Below, one piece after another: positions 9,076 through 17,612 of a stretch of DNA of 64,000 nt. This stretch comes from Ornithinicoccus halotolerans. Lineage in GTDB: Bacteria; Actinomycetota; Actinomycetes; Actinomycetales; Dermatophilaceae. Under the pieces are notes generated by a model. It was not told the DNA's origin. It worked only from the letters and a program-made list of their open reading frames with translations, and searched no databases. How positions within the stretch are numbered: the stretch's first letter is position 1; every line of letters starts with the position of its first letter. The DNA lies in assembly GCF_009602535.1 (NCBI RefSeq), contig NZ_WIQI01000002.1:1-64000 (forward strand), given 5' to 3'. A program made the translations under genes and the position numbers.

Positions 9076-9528
9076 TCACTCCGGGGGGCGGGTGGCGTTG
9101 GCGACCAGCCGGTCGAGGACGTCGCGCAGCACCCGCAGCTCCTCCGCGGAGACCCCGCCGCGCAGCTGGCGGTCGAAGCCCAGCGCGGCCTGCTGCAGCC
9201 GTCGGAAGGCGGCGTGACCTTCGGTCGTCAGCTCGATGGTGTGCGCGCGCCGGTTGCGCTCGCAGCGGCGCCGCACGATCAGCCCGCTGTCCTCCATCCC
9301 GGCCAGGTGATGGGTGAGCGTGGCGTCCTTGATGCCGACCGCGCCGGCGATCTCTCGCTGCGTCGCTCCCGGGTCGCGGACCAGCGCCAGCAGGATCCAC
9401 CACATCGACCGGCTCCCGCCCGCAGCGGCCAGCGTCTCCTCGAACCGGCGGGCGATCACGGTGACCGCGTCCCACAGGGCACGGCCGATGGGCGGCTCCG
9501 TGGGCCCGGGGAGGCTGTCGTCCGTCAT
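9076..9528 (-). CDS. MarR-family transcriptional regulator
   Basis: The 150-residue product has the MarR winged helix: ALVRDPGATQREIAGAVGIKDATLTHHLAGMEDSGLIVRR, with the basic wing RRRCERNRRAHTIELT. The ATG at 9528 is preferred because it gives a normal MarR length; an upstream in-frame ATG at 9567 would add 13 residues. It converges on the importer operon and diverges from the FAD-oxidase gene 150 bases away, so the oxidase is its most likely target. The effector is unknown. Confidence 0.85.
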   Translation of the reverse strand: MTDDSLPGPTEPPIGRALWDAVTVIARRFEETLAAAGGSRSMWWILLALVRDPGATQREIAGAVGIKDATLTHHLAGMEDSGLIVRRRCERNRRAHTIELTTEGHAAFRRLQQAALGFDRQLRGGVSAEELRVLRDVLDRLVANATRPPE

Positions 9529-9677
9529 GACTACGAGCCTACCGCGAAAGCGTTGACGACTAAACATTAGACATCGAACCCTTTGATTCCTACGCTTCGG
9601 TAGCAGGCGGCTCGCTCCTCCGGCTTGTGGACCGGGCGTATCGCCGCCGCAGGGACCGAGGAGAGGTGGAGCCGAGC

Positions 9678-11075
9678 ATGGCTGAGGTGCAGGGACAGCT
9701 GGAGTGGGACGACGAGCTCTCGGAGCGCGTCACCGGGCGGGTGGTGCGGCCCGGCGACCGCGACTACGACGCGCTGCGGGCGGTGCTGCTGGGGTGGGTC
9801 GATGCGCGGCCGCTGGTGATCGTCCGGGTGGTCGACGCCCAGGACGTCGCGGCGGTGCTGGCCGTGGCGCGTGACCACGAGCTGCCGGTCGCGGTCCGCA
9901 GCGGGGGGCACTCGATGGCGGGCCACAGCGGTGGTGACAGGGCGGTGGTGCTGGACCTGCGGGAGCTGACCGGCCTGGAGATCGACGTGGCGGGCCGTAC
10001 CGCGTGGGTACAGGCGGGGCTGACCGCGGGGGAGTACACCGCCCGGGCCGCCGAGCACGGCCTGGCGACCGGGTTCGGTGACAGCGGCAGCGTCGGGATC
10101 AGCGGCCTGCTGCTGGGCGGTGGGGTGGGCTACCTGAGCCGCCGGTTCGGGCTCACGGTCGACCAGCTGCTCGCGGCGGAGGTCGTGATGGCGGACGGCC
10201 GGGTGCTCCAGGTCGACGAGGAGCACCACCCGGACCTGTTCTGGGCCATCCGTGGCGGCGGCGGTGGTTTTGGCGTGGTCACCGGGATGCGGCTGCGGCT
10301 GCACCCGGTCTCCGCCGTCGTCGGCGGGATGCTGGTGCTTCCCGCGTCGCCGGAGGTGCTCGCCGGGGCGGTCGCCGCGGCAGAGACGGCTCCGGAGGAG
10401 CTGTCGGTGATCATCCAGGTGATGGTGGCCCCGCCGGTGCCGTTCCTCCCCGAGGCCGCCCACGGCCGCACCGTCGTGCTGCTCATGATGTGCTACTCCG
10501 GGCCGGCGGAGCAGGCCGAGCAGGTGCTCGCGCCGTTCCGCAGCCTGGCCACCCCGCTGGCGGACCAGCTGGCGCCGATCACCTACGCCGAGATGTTCCC
10601 GCCCGAGCCTGAGGGCTTCCGGCCACGGGCGGTCGCGACCAGCGCCTTCCGTGACGCCTTCGACGTGGCCACCGCCGAGCAGGCGCTGGCCCGGCTGGAG
10701 GTACCGGGGGACGGCGTGGCCGAGGCGGTGCCGATGCGCGGGGTGCAGGTGCGGGTGCTGGGCGGGGCGATCGACCGGGCGCCCGCGGACGCCACCGCCT
10801 ACGTCCACCGGGGGCGTCGCATGATGCTCGTGGTCAACGCCGGGTCGGTCGGTCCGGAGGGTGACGGCCTCGCCCAGGACTGGGTCGCCGGCACCGGCGC
10901 CGCCCTGCGGGACGGGGACGGCAGCGGCTACCTCAACTTCCTGGGGGTCTTGGACGCCGACCGACTGCGGGAGGCGTTCCCGGGGCCCGCCTGGGAGCGG
11001 CTGCGGCGGGTCAAGCGCGACTACGACCCGGGTGACCTGTTCCGCGCCGCGCACCGGATCCCGCCGGCGGGCTGA
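9678..11075 (+). CDS. FAD-linked oxidase (PCMH/berberine-bridge type)
   Basis: The 465-residue flavoprotein has the PCMH FAD-binding fold. RSGGHSMAGHSGGD (about 73-86) contains the histidine usually bonded to FAD, GISGLLLGGGVGYLSRRFG follows, and the C-terminal berberine-bridge segment is YDPGDLFRAAHRIPP. The second, cysteine, attachment site of bicovalent members is absent (GDSGSVGISG). ATG 9678 has GGAG six bases upstream and starts where the family starts; a GTG at 9627 is less likely. The family oxidises sugars, alcohols or aromatic natural products; the substrate is unknown. No secretion signal is evident. Confidence 0.85.
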   Translation: MAEVQGQLEWDDELSERVTGRVVRPGDRDYDALRAVLLGWVDARPLVIVRVVDAQDVAAVLAVARDHELPVAVRSGGHSMAGHSGGDRAVVLDLRELTGLEIDVAGRTAWVQAGLTAGEYTARAAEHGLATGFGDSGSVGISGLLLGGGVGYLSRRFGLTVDQLLAAEVVMADGRVLQVDEEHHPDLFWAIRGGGGGFGVVTGMRLRLHPVSAVVGGMLVLPASPEVLAGAVAAAETAPEELSVIIQVMVAPPVPFLPEAAHGRTVVLLMMCYSGPAEQAEQVLAPFRSLATPLADQLAPITYAEMFPPEPEGFRPRAVATSAFRDAFDVATAEQALARLEVPGDGVAEAVPMRGVQVRVLGGAIDRAPADATAYVHRGRRMMLVVNAGSVGPEGDGLAQDWVAGTGAALRDGDGSGYLNFLGVLDADRLREAFPGPAWERLRRVKRDYDPGDLFRAAHRIPPAG

Positions 11076-11202
11076 GCCGCGCGCCGCGGTGGGGCAAGGG
11101 GTGCCCTCGAGCGCACTCGTTGTCCTACCGCGGCCGCGCCAGCCGAGACCTGGGTGGCGGGCCCACGGAGGGAGCGGCGCTGCCGGTCCGTGCGGCCCGG
11201 AG

Positions 11203-11469
11203 TCACAGGGCGCTGATCTCCCCGGTGAGGCACACCTGCACGGGGACGCCGTCGATGTCGGCCGGAACGTCTCCGGCCGTGTCCGAGGACACGACGTCGA
11301 CCCGGATGCACCAGTCCTCATCGCCGGCGCGCGGGGGCTCGCGACCCGCGTCCGAGGCAGCGGCACCCGCCGTCACCGGAGCGAGCCCGATCCCGGTCAC
11401 TCCTTGGCTGCCGGCGAGGGCCTCGCGAAGTCGGCGCTTGGCCGCCCGTGCCTGCTCGATGGTGGCCAC
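11203..11469 (-). CDS. Small protein linked to the neighbouring serine protease
   Basis: This 88-residue protein starts at a GTG with a near-perfect Shine-Dalgarno (GGAGGTGATC) seven bases upstream. The sequence runs from an alpha-helical start (TIEQARAAKRRLREALAG) through GVTGIGLAPV to DEDWCIRVDVVSSD and IDGVPVQVCLTGEISAL. The pattern, a helix then GIGI and strands ending in a GVPV-type motif, recalls the N-terminal domain of the protease encoded just upstream (LGLAPQAEDDYGIAVRY). It lies 79 bases downstream of that gene on the same strand. An accessory or inhibitory role is a guess from position. Confidence 0.65.
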   Translation of the reverse strand: MATIEQARAAKRRLREALAGSQGVTGIGLAPVTAGAAASDAGREPPRAGDEDWCIRVDVVSSDTAGDVPADIDGVPVQVCLTGEISAL

Positions 11470-11548
11470 GGTGATCACCTCCGGGCTCCATTGTGCCCTC
11501 GAACGGCGGGTGGCGGCACCGCGCGGACGGGCCGATGGTGACGGCCGC

Positions 11549-12607
11549 TCAGCCCGTGACCAGGGTGATGCCCAGCGACTCGAGCACCGCACCGATCGGG
11601 TTGACGTAGGTGAGGCCGGTCCCGCCCGGACCCCCGGTTTCCGACCCGGCGAACAGCAGCCCGAGTGCGACACCGTCCGGGCGGTAGACGAGCGAGCCGG
11701 AGTCACCGCCTCGCGAGAACGCACCGGCGCCGGTGGACTCGACCTCGACCTGGTTGTCGAAGCTGATGGCACCGAGCTCGCCGTACCCGACGACGAGGCC
11801 GTCGAGCTCGATCGCCGAGACCCGCCCGGCCGTCACGCCGGTGGTGCGCCCGACCTTGCCGACGGCCTCGCCGCCACGGGCCTCGACCGTCTCGCTGACC
11901 GGTCCCACCGGGTAGCCGAGGTCGACCCCGGCGTCGTCGAGCATCGCGATCGCGGCGTCGACGACGGCCGGCTGGCTGGGGCGCAGCGGCACCAGGTCCG
12001 CGAGCGTCCCGACCCGGTCCGCCGGGGCGGTCCCGCCGTCGGCCGGTCCGGGCTGCAGCACCACGTCACCGGGCTGCGCGGACGGGGAGCCGGCGAGCAC
12101 GTGCCAGTTGGACAGGGCGTACACCTCGCCGCCGGCGCCCCGTGTCACGAACCCGCCCAGCGTGCCCGCGGAGACGTCGGCATGAGCGATGGAGACGCCG
12201 GGACGCAGCGGCCGGACTCGCCCCGTCTGGCCCTGCGCCGCCTCCACGGGCAGGGCCGCGCCGGTCCAGGACGCGGTCAAGCTCTCGATCCGGCCGATGC
12301 GCCGCACGTCCGCCGCCGGCCCGGCCTCGGCGGCGACCCGCTCGGCGATCTCCCGCGCCCGAGGGACGTCCAGGCGGTACCGGACCGCGATGCCGTAGTC
12401 GTCCTCGGCCTGCGGGGCGAGGCCGAGGGCCAGGGTCGGCGCGTTGACGACGTCCTCGGCGGTGACCCCCTCCCGGCCGAGCCTGCTCGGCCGCGCGGCG
12501 ACGCCCTCCTCGTCGGCGAGCTCCTCGGCCCACCGCGCCAGCTGCTGCTTGATGGTGCGTGCGTCATCCCAGTGCATGTCTCCGAGTGTGGCTGACGGCT
12601 CCGACAT
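11549..12607 (-). CDS. Trypsin-like (chymotrypsin-fold) serine protease
   Basis: A full catalytic set is visible: His169 in ALSNWHVL, an aspartate near 217 in VVDAAIAML, and Ser303 in RGGDSGSLVYR, with a typical terminal helix. An N-terminal domain of about 110 residues precedes the protease domain. No signal peptide or membrane anchor is seen, so the enzyme may be cytoplasmic or leave by another route. ATG 12607 is the ORF start but has no good ribosome site; ATG 12577 is an alternative. It is 46 bases downstream of the amidohydrolase gene on the same strand and 79 bases upstream of the small-protein gene. Confidence 0.82.
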   Translation of the reverse strand: MSEPSATLGDMHWDDARTIKQQLARWAEELADEEGVAARPSRLGREGVTAEDVVNAPTLALGLAPQAEDDYGIAVRYRLDVPRAREIAERVAAEAGPAADVRRIGRIESLTASWTGAALPVEAAQGQTGRVRPLRPGVSIAHADVSAGTLGGFVTRGAGGEVYALSNWHVLAGSPSAQPGDVVLQPGPADGGTAPADRVGTLADLVPLRPSQPAVVDAAIAMLDDAGVDLGYPVGPVSETVEARGGEAVGKVGRTTGVTAGRVSAIELDGLVVGYGELGAISFDNQVEVESTGAGAFSRGGDSGSLVYRPDGVALGLLFAGSETGGPGGTGLTYVNPIGAVLESLGITLVTG

Positions 12608-12653
12608 CGGTCGCGGTGAACCGGGGGCTTCCGGCCAGCGAGCCGGACTGCGC

Positions 12654-13835
12654 TCAGTTCCGGCGCAGCTGTGCCCGGCGCACGACCCCCCACGGCCGAC
12701 GCAGCAGAGCCGGGTCGGAGAACGGGTCGCCGTCGACCAGCAGCAGGTCGGCCGGGGAGCCGGGCCGGATCCGGCCGGTGGCGGGCAGCCCGAGCGCGTC
12801 GGCGGCCGCGGAGGTCGCGGCCCGCAGCGCCTGCAGCGGGGAGAGCCCGTAGTCCTGCAGCGCCGTGATCTCGTCGACGAGGCTCGGGTGCGCCATGCCG
12901 GGAGCTCCGGCGTCGGTCCCCGCGATCACCGGCACGCCCGCCGCTACCGCCATCGCGACGCTGCGGCGGTGGGCCTGGACCACCTCACGTGCCTTCTGCA
13001 CCGCGTAGCCGGGAGCCGCACCCCCGGCCATGCGCCGGTAGACCTCGACCGTGGGGCACAACACGGTGCCCTGGCGCACCATGTCCGCGACCACGTCCTC
13101 GGCGAGGAAGACGCCGTGCTCGATGGTGTCGATGCCGGCCCGGACCGCGTTGCGGACCCCGTCCTCGCCCAGCGCGTGGGCAGCGACCCTGCGTCCCCGC
13201 CGGTGAGCCTCTCCGGCGAGCGCGGCCAGCTCCTCGTAGGTCAGCTCGCTGGCCCCGACCTCCTCGCCGTGCGCCTGCCCGTAGACCCCGCCGGTGGCGG
13301 CGGTCTTGATGACGCCGGCGCCCTTGGCGACCTGGCCCCGTACGCCGCGGACCACCGCGTCCGGACCGTCGCACGGGACGCCCCAGAAGGGGTCGTGCCC
13401 GCCGGTCATGATGACGGTCTGGCCGGCGGCGACGATCGTGGGACCGTCCAGGTGGCCGCGGTCCACGGCGCGGGCAACGGTGATGGCGACGTCCCAGTTG
13501 CCGCCGAGGTCGCGGACCGTGGTGATCCCCGCCGGCAGGTAGCGGCGGGCGTACTCGGCGGCGCGGACGGTCGTCAGCTGCTCACCGTCCTCGGCGACGT
13601 GGGCGACCGGGTCGGTGCTGCCGTCCCACACCAGGTGGACGTGGGCATCGACCAGCCCGGGCAGGACCGCGCACCCGTCGACGTCGACCGCCAGGTCCTC
13701 CCGGCCGGTCCGGGCCGTTCCCGGCGCGACCAGCTCCCGCACCAGGCCGTCCTCGCACACGACGTCGGCAGGACGGGGCCCGCTGCTCAGGCCGTCCCAG
13801 ACCTGGCCACCGCGGAGGACCAGGGCGGGTGCCAC
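12654..13835 (-). CDS. Metal-dependent amidohydrolase (first of a tandem pair in sequence order)
   Basis: The 393-residue enzyme has the amidohydrolase-superfamily metal site: HVH (65-67), a likely carboxylated Lys177 in GAGVIKTAATGG, His220 in VAAHALGE, His240 in TIEHGVFL and Asp308 in AGTDAGAPG. This is the Xaa-Pro dipeptidase/imidazolonepropionase-like branch, which cleaves dipeptides or N-acyl amino acids. The GTG start follows the stop of the upstream paralogue by one base. The RpiR regulator and the symporter lie beyond that paralogue, so the substrate is probably taken up by the symporter. Confidence 0.85.
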   Translation of the reverse strand: MAPALVLRGGQVWDGLSSGPRPADVVCEDGLVRELVAPGTARTGREDLAVDVDGCAVLPGLVDAHVHLVWDGSTDPVAHVAEDGEQLTTVRAAEYARRYLPAGITTVRDLGGNWDVAITVARAVDRGHLDGPTIVAAGQTVIMTGGHDPFWGVPCDGPDAVVRGVRGQVAKGAGVIKTAATGGVYGQAHGEEVGASELTYEELAALAGEAHRRGRRVAAHALGEDGVRNAVRAGIDTIEHGVFLAEDVVADMVRQGTVLCPTVEVYRRMAGGAAPGYAVQKAREVVQAHRRSVAMAVAAGVPVIAGTDAGAPGMAHPSLVDEITALQDYGLSPLQALRAATSAAADALGLPATGRIRPGSPADLLLVDGDPFSDPALLRRPWGVVRRAQLRRN

Positions 13836-13836
13836 C

Positions 13837-15066
13837 TCAGGGCCGTCCCGCGACGATCTCTCCGCCCTGGATGACGGCGCGAAGGTGCCGCTCCGGCTGC
13901 GCGAGGACGTCGGTGTCGGTCAGCGGGTCACCGTCCACGAGCAGGATGTCGGCGGTCGCCCCGGGCGCGATGACGCCGAGCTGGCCCTCCCGTCCCAGCA
14001 GGGCGGCGGCGGTGACGGTTGCCGCTCGCAGCACCTCGTGCGCGGGCTGCACCTGTCCGCGGATGCGGAACTCCTCGCTCTGGTGGTGGTGCATCGCCCC
14101 GAGCAGGTCGGTCCCGAAGACCAGCTGGACCCCGCCCTTCCAGGCGAGCTCGAGGGCGTGCAGGCCGGCCTCGAGCACGTCGGCGACCTTGGCCTGGCTG
14201 GCCGGGGGCAGGCCGGCGGCGGCGCCCTCGCGGTGCAGGTACTCGTAGGTCACCAGCGTCGGGACCAGGAAGGCACCGCGCTCGACGAACAGCCGCACGC
14301 TGGAGCTGTCGATGAGGTTGCCGTGCTCGATGCAGCGCACGCCGAGCTCCAGGCCACGGTTCACCGCGGGCGCCGTGTAGGCGTGCCCGGTGACGTAGCG
14401 GTTGGCGTTGGTCGCCTCCTCGACGGCCGCCCGGATCTCCTCGGCGGAGAACTGCAGCGAGTCCACCCGGTCGGTCGGGGAGGCGACCCCGCCGGAGAGC
14501 ATCAGCTTGACGTGGCCGGCGCCCGTCCGCAGCTGGTGCCGGGCGCCGCGGCGCACCTCGGACACCCCATCGCAGACCAGCCCCAGGTTCGGGCAGCAGG
14601 CATGGTCGTCCAGCACCTGCCGGCCGGCGCTGCGCAGGTCGGCGTGGCCACCGGTCGGCGACAGTGCCTTGCCCCCGAAGATGACCCGGGGGCCGGCCCA
14701 GAGGCCCTCCTCGACGGCGGCTGCGATGCCGTGGTCAGCACCACCCACGTCCCGGACGGTGGTGAAGCCGCGGTGGAGCATCCCGCGCAGGATCTGGCTG
14801 GTGTGCGCGGCCACGTAGTAAGGCGACTGCTCGGCCACGTCCCCGAGGTCGGCGCTGGACGCCGTGACGTGCACGTGCCCGTCGATGAGCCCGGGCACCA
14901 GGTGCCGCCCGGCCGCGTCGACCTGCTGGGCTGACTCCGGTGCGCGCAGCCCGCTGCCCACGTCCTGGACGACGCCGTCGTGCACCAGCACGTCGGCGCC
15001 GCGCGCCTCGCCGGTCGCGGCGTCGCACACGACGCCGCGACGGATGATGAGAGTGTCCGAGGTCAT
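13837..15066 (-). CDS. Metal-dependent amidohydrolase (second of a tandem pair)
   Basis: This 409-residue paralogue of the next gene has HVH (64-66), Lys187 in GHVKLMLSGG, His228 in VTGHAYTAP, His248 in CIEHGNLID and Asp320 in VFGTDLLG, a complete binuclear metal site. ATG 15066 has AAGGGAG five bases upstream; the longer open frame toward 16155 runs antisense to the RpiR gene and is not coding. It diverges from the RpiR gene across about 90 bases that contain an operator candidate, so RpiR probably controls the pair. Confidence 0.87.
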   Translation of the reverse strand: MTSDTLIIRRGVVCDAATGEARGADVLVHDGVVQDVGSGLRAPESAQQVDAAGRHLVPGLIDGHVHVTASSADLGDVAEQSPYYVAAHTSQILRGMLHRGFTTVRDVGGADHGIAAAVEEGLWAGPRVIFGGKALSPTGGHADLRSAGRQVLDDHACCPNLGLVCDGVSEVRRGARHQLRTGAGHVKLMLSGGVASPTDRVDSLQFSAEEIRAAVEEATNANRYVTGHAYTAPAVNRGLELGVRCIEHGNLIDSSSVRLFVERGAFLVPTLVTYEYLHREGAAAGLPPASQAKVADVLEAGLHALELAWKGGVQLVFGTDLLGAMHHHQSEEFRIRGQVQPAHEVLRAATVTAAALLGREGQLGVIAPGATADILLVDGDPLTDTDVLAQPERHLRAVIQGGEIVAGRP

Positions 15067-15133
15067 GAGCTCCCTTCCCGCAGCCCGGGCGGGCGGCTGG
15101 CTGTCCGCATCGTGCCAGCCAGGCCCGCGCGAG

Positions 15134-15150
15134 CGCAATAGTTGTTGCAT
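15134..15150. promoter_or_regulatory. Operator candidate 1 for the RpiR regulator
   Basis: CGCAATAGTTGTTGCAT is an imperfect inverted repeat (GCAA...TTGC) in the divergent region between the amidohydrolase gene and the RpiR gene. It matches a second site at 16058-16074 at 14 of 17 positions. That repetition at the two expected control points of one regulon is the main evidence. Confidence 0.6.
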
Positions 15151-15159
15151 GATGGTGGC

Positions 15160-16065
15160 GTGACCTCCGGCGACGACGCGGTGGACGAGCTCCGCGACCA
15201 GGTGCTGCCCGGCTGGCTGACTGCCCGTCTCGGGGACCGGCGGCCGGCGGCCGGCGCGAGGAGGGTGCTGTCGGCGATCGCCACGCAGCCGCGGCAGATG
15301 TCCTACGCCAGCACCTCGGCCGCGGCCACCGCGGCGGAGGTGAACGTCGCCACCGTGGTGCGCACCGCCCAGCAGCTGGGCTTCAGCGGCTGGCCCGCGC
15401 TGCGGGCCGAGATCCGGTCGCCGTACCTGTCCGGGCTGTCGGCCTCCGAGGTGCTGAGCGAGCACGACGAGGAGGCGGAGCAGGGGCCGGCCTGGTCCAC
15501 GCTGCGCCGGGACCTGCACAACTTGCAGGACCTCGCGCGGCTGCTCGACGAGGACCAGGTGGAGCGGGTGGCCCGGATCATCCACGGCGCACCAAAGACG
15601 CTGGTCCTGGGGTCGGGCAGCTTCGCCGCCCCCGGTCTGCAGCTGTCCCACCTGGCGCAGACGATCGGACACGACGTCCGGCTGCAGCGGGTGGGTGGCA
15701 CCTCGCTGTTCAACGCGGTCTCGCTGCTGGGCCCGCACGACTGCCTGGTGGTGTTCCAGCTCTGGCGCACGCCCCATGAGATCCGGCACGCCATGCAGGT
15801 AGCGGCCGCGGCCGGCGCCTCGGTCGTGCTGGTCAGCGACCAGGTCCGCGCGGACCTGGTGGAGGTGGCCGACGAGCTGGTGGCGATGCCGAGCGAGGGC
15901 GCCAGCATGTTCCCCTCCCTGGTCGCCGCGATCACCGTCGTGCAGTCGGTGATCGCGGCGCTGGTGGCCTGCGACCCGGCCGCCGCGGCCGGATGGAGCG
16001 ACCGGGTCGAGGGGGTGTGGTCGCGCTACGGGCTGTTCCCGGACCCGGGCGAGGATCTGCAATAG
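15160..16065 (+). CDS. RpiR/MurR-family transcriptional regulator with SIS domain
   Basis: The 301-residue product has an N-terminal HTH_6 domain (RVLSAIATQPRQMSYAST, EVNVATVVRTAQQLGFSGW) and a C-terminal SIS domain (KTLVLGSGSFAAPGLQLSHL, LVVFQLWRTPHEIRHAM, GASVVLVSDQ). SIS domains usually sense phosphosugars or related metabolites. GTG 15160 is chosen because it follows the operator; TTG 15142 in the same frame would place the start inside it. The stop lies inside the second operator. Its neighbours (amidohydrolases, symporter, HAD hydrolase) are the likely regulon. Confidence 0.85.
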   Translation: MTSGDDAVDELRDQVLPGWLTARLGDRRPAAGARRVLSAIATQPRQMSYASTSAAATAAEVNVATVVRTAQQLGFSGWPALRAEIRSPYLSGLSASEVLSEHDEEAEQGPAWSTLRRDLHNLQDLARLLDEDQVERVARIIHGAPKTLVLGSGSFAAPGLQLSHLAQTIGHDVRLQRVGGTSLFNAVSLLGPHDCLVVFQLWRTPHEIRHAMQVAAAAGASVVLVSDQVRADLVEVADELVAMPSEGASMFPSLVAAITVVQSVIAALVACDPAAAAGWSDRVEGVWSRYGLFPDPGEDLQ

Positions 16066-16074
16066 CCATTGCAT
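16058..16074. promoter_or_regulatory. Operator candidate 2 for the RpiR regulator
   Basis: TGCAATAGCCATTGCAT contains a perfect inverted repeat with six-base arms (TGCAAT/ATTGCA) around AGCC. It overlaps the stop codon of the RpiR gene and lies about 100 bases ahead of the symporter gene. It matches the site at 15134-15150 at 14 of 17 positions. Confidence 0.62.
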
Positions 16075-16174
16075 TCTGCGGGGCGAGCGGGTTTGATGGG
16101 CCCACCCGATCCCCGGGCGGGCCGGCCGCTGGCCCGGTCCCGCCGCACGGATCACTCACGACCCCGGAGGCGTC

Positions 16175-17611
16175 ATGCAGACGACCCATGTGACCGTCCT
16201 GGTGCTGTACCTGCTGCTCATGGTGGGGATCGGCGCCTGGTTCACGCGCTCCAAGGAGGTCGCGACCGGCGACGACTTCGTCTTCGCGGGCCGCAACCTC
16301 CCCCGTCCCGTGATGATCGGGACACTGCTGGCGACCTGGGTGGGGTCCGGCACGATCATCGGTGGAGCGAGCTTCGCCTACACCTACGGCCCGCTGGCCT
16401 CCATCTTCTTCCTGGCGGGCACCCCGGTCGGGATCGTGGTGCTGTACTTCCTGGCCCGCCGGATCCGACGCGGCTCCACCTACACCGTCCCCGAGCTGCT
16501 GGAGAGCCGCTACGGCGTCGCCGTCCGGATGATCGCCGCGGTCATCACCGTGCTCGCCTACACCGGCATCACGGCCTACCAGTTCACCGGCGGCGGCTAC
16601 ATCGTCAGCGTCATCACCCCGCTGTCGCCCGGGCAGGGCGCCATCGTGGTGGCCCTGCTGGTGACCTTCCTCGCGGTGGGAGGAGGGCTGAAGTCGGTCG
16701 CCTGGAGCGACTTCCTCTCCGCCCTGGTGATCGTCTCCGTCCTGGTGGCCGCGCTGCCGCTCGTCCTCGGCGTCGAGCTCGGCGGCATGGCTGAGTACTG
16801 GCAGGGGCTGCCCGAGTCCCACCGCACCGTCAGCGGCGGGCTGACCGCGCTGCAGCTGCTGGGCTTCTTCCTGCCGCTGTTCATGCTGATCCTGGCCGAC
16901 CAGAACATGTACCAGCGGCTGGGGGCCGCCCGTGATGAGTCCGAGGCCCGGATGTCGGCCGGCGGCTTCTTCCTGACCAGCTTCCTGGTGACGGTGCCCG
17001 TGGCGCTGCTGGGCTCGGCCGCGATCATCCTGATGCCCGACATCGAGCCGGACACCGCGGTCCTCTCCCTGGCGGGCCAGGAGTACCTGCCGGTCGTGAT
17101 GGGCGGTCTGCTGCTGGCCGGTGCGCTCGCCTTCATCATCACCACCGGCTCCTCGTTCCTGCTCTCCGGCGCCGGCAACGTCGTGTACGACGTGACCAAG
17201 CGGATGTTCGGCGTGCCGATGGACGACCGCCGGCGGCTGGTGATCCACCGGCTCGCGGTGCTGGCCATCGCACTCGTCGCCTACGTGCTCGGCCGGTTCT
17301 TCCCGACGGTGCTGGAGCTGCAGATGTACTCCTACACGGTCTACGGCGTGGCCATCGCCCCGCCGGTGCTGGCGGTCTTCCTGTGGCGGCGCGCCAGCAA
17401 GTGGGGCGCGCTGACCTCGATGGTCCTCAGCACGGTGGTGACCATCACCTGGGAGCAGCTCGGCCAGCCCTTCGACCTGAACTCGGTGCTGGTGTCGCTG
17501 CCGGTCTCCCTCATCACGCTGGTCGTGGTCAGCCTCGCGCTGCCCGACCGGGGCGGTCACGCTGCGGACGAGACACCCACCGACCCCGACGCCGCCCGGA
17601 CGGAGGCCTGA
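16175..17611 (+). CDS. Sodium:solute symporter family transporter
   Basis: The 478-residue membrane protein has about 13 hydrophobic spans and SSS-family marks: an early RSKEVATGDDFVFAGRN loop, LLATWVGSGTIIGGASFAYTYG and ADQNMYQRLGAARDESEAR. SSS proteins import sugars, amino acids, pantothenate or similar solutes with sodium. GGAGG lies about six bases ahead of the ATG. The HAD gene follows one base after its stop. Substrate is unassigned; linkage to two amidohydrolases suggests an amino-acid conjugate or cyclic amide. Confidence 0.88.
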   Translation: MQTTHVTVLVLYLLLMVGIGAWFTRSKEVATGDDFVFAGRNLPRPVMIGTLLATWVGSGTIIGGASFAYTYGPLASIFFLAGTPVGIVVLYFLARRIRRGSTYTVPELLESRYGVAVRMIAAVITVLAYTGITAYQFTGGGYIVSVITPLSPGQGAIVVALLVTFLAVGGGLKSVAWSDFLSALVIVSVLVAALPLVLGVELGGMAEYWQGLPESHRTVSGGLTALQLLGFFLPLFMLILADQNMYQRLGAARDESEARMSAGGFFLTSFLVTVPVALLGSAAIILMPDIEPDTAVLSLAGQEYLPVVMGGLLLAGALAFIITTGSSFLLSGAGNVVYDVTKRMFGVPMDDRRRLVIHRLAVLAIALVAYVLGRFFPTVLELQMYSYTVYGVAIAPPVLAVFLWRRASKWGALTSMVLSTVVTITWEQLGQPFDLNSVLVSLPVSLITLVVVSLALPDRGGHAADETPTDPDAARTEA

Positions 17612-17612
17612 G

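Noticed and set aside
9567-11366. Long open frame of 599 codons, reverse strand
   Set aside because: Antisense to the FAD-oxidase gene, which has clear family motifs; no motif is present in the reverse frame.
13837-16155. 772-codon reading of the second amidohydrolase
   Set aside because: The first 360 or so codons are antisense to the RpiR gene; the true start is ATG 15066 with a good ribosome site.
15932-17560. Long open frame of 542 codons, reverse strand
   Set aside because: Antisense to the symporter gene; Gln/Asp/His-rich without any recognisable domain.
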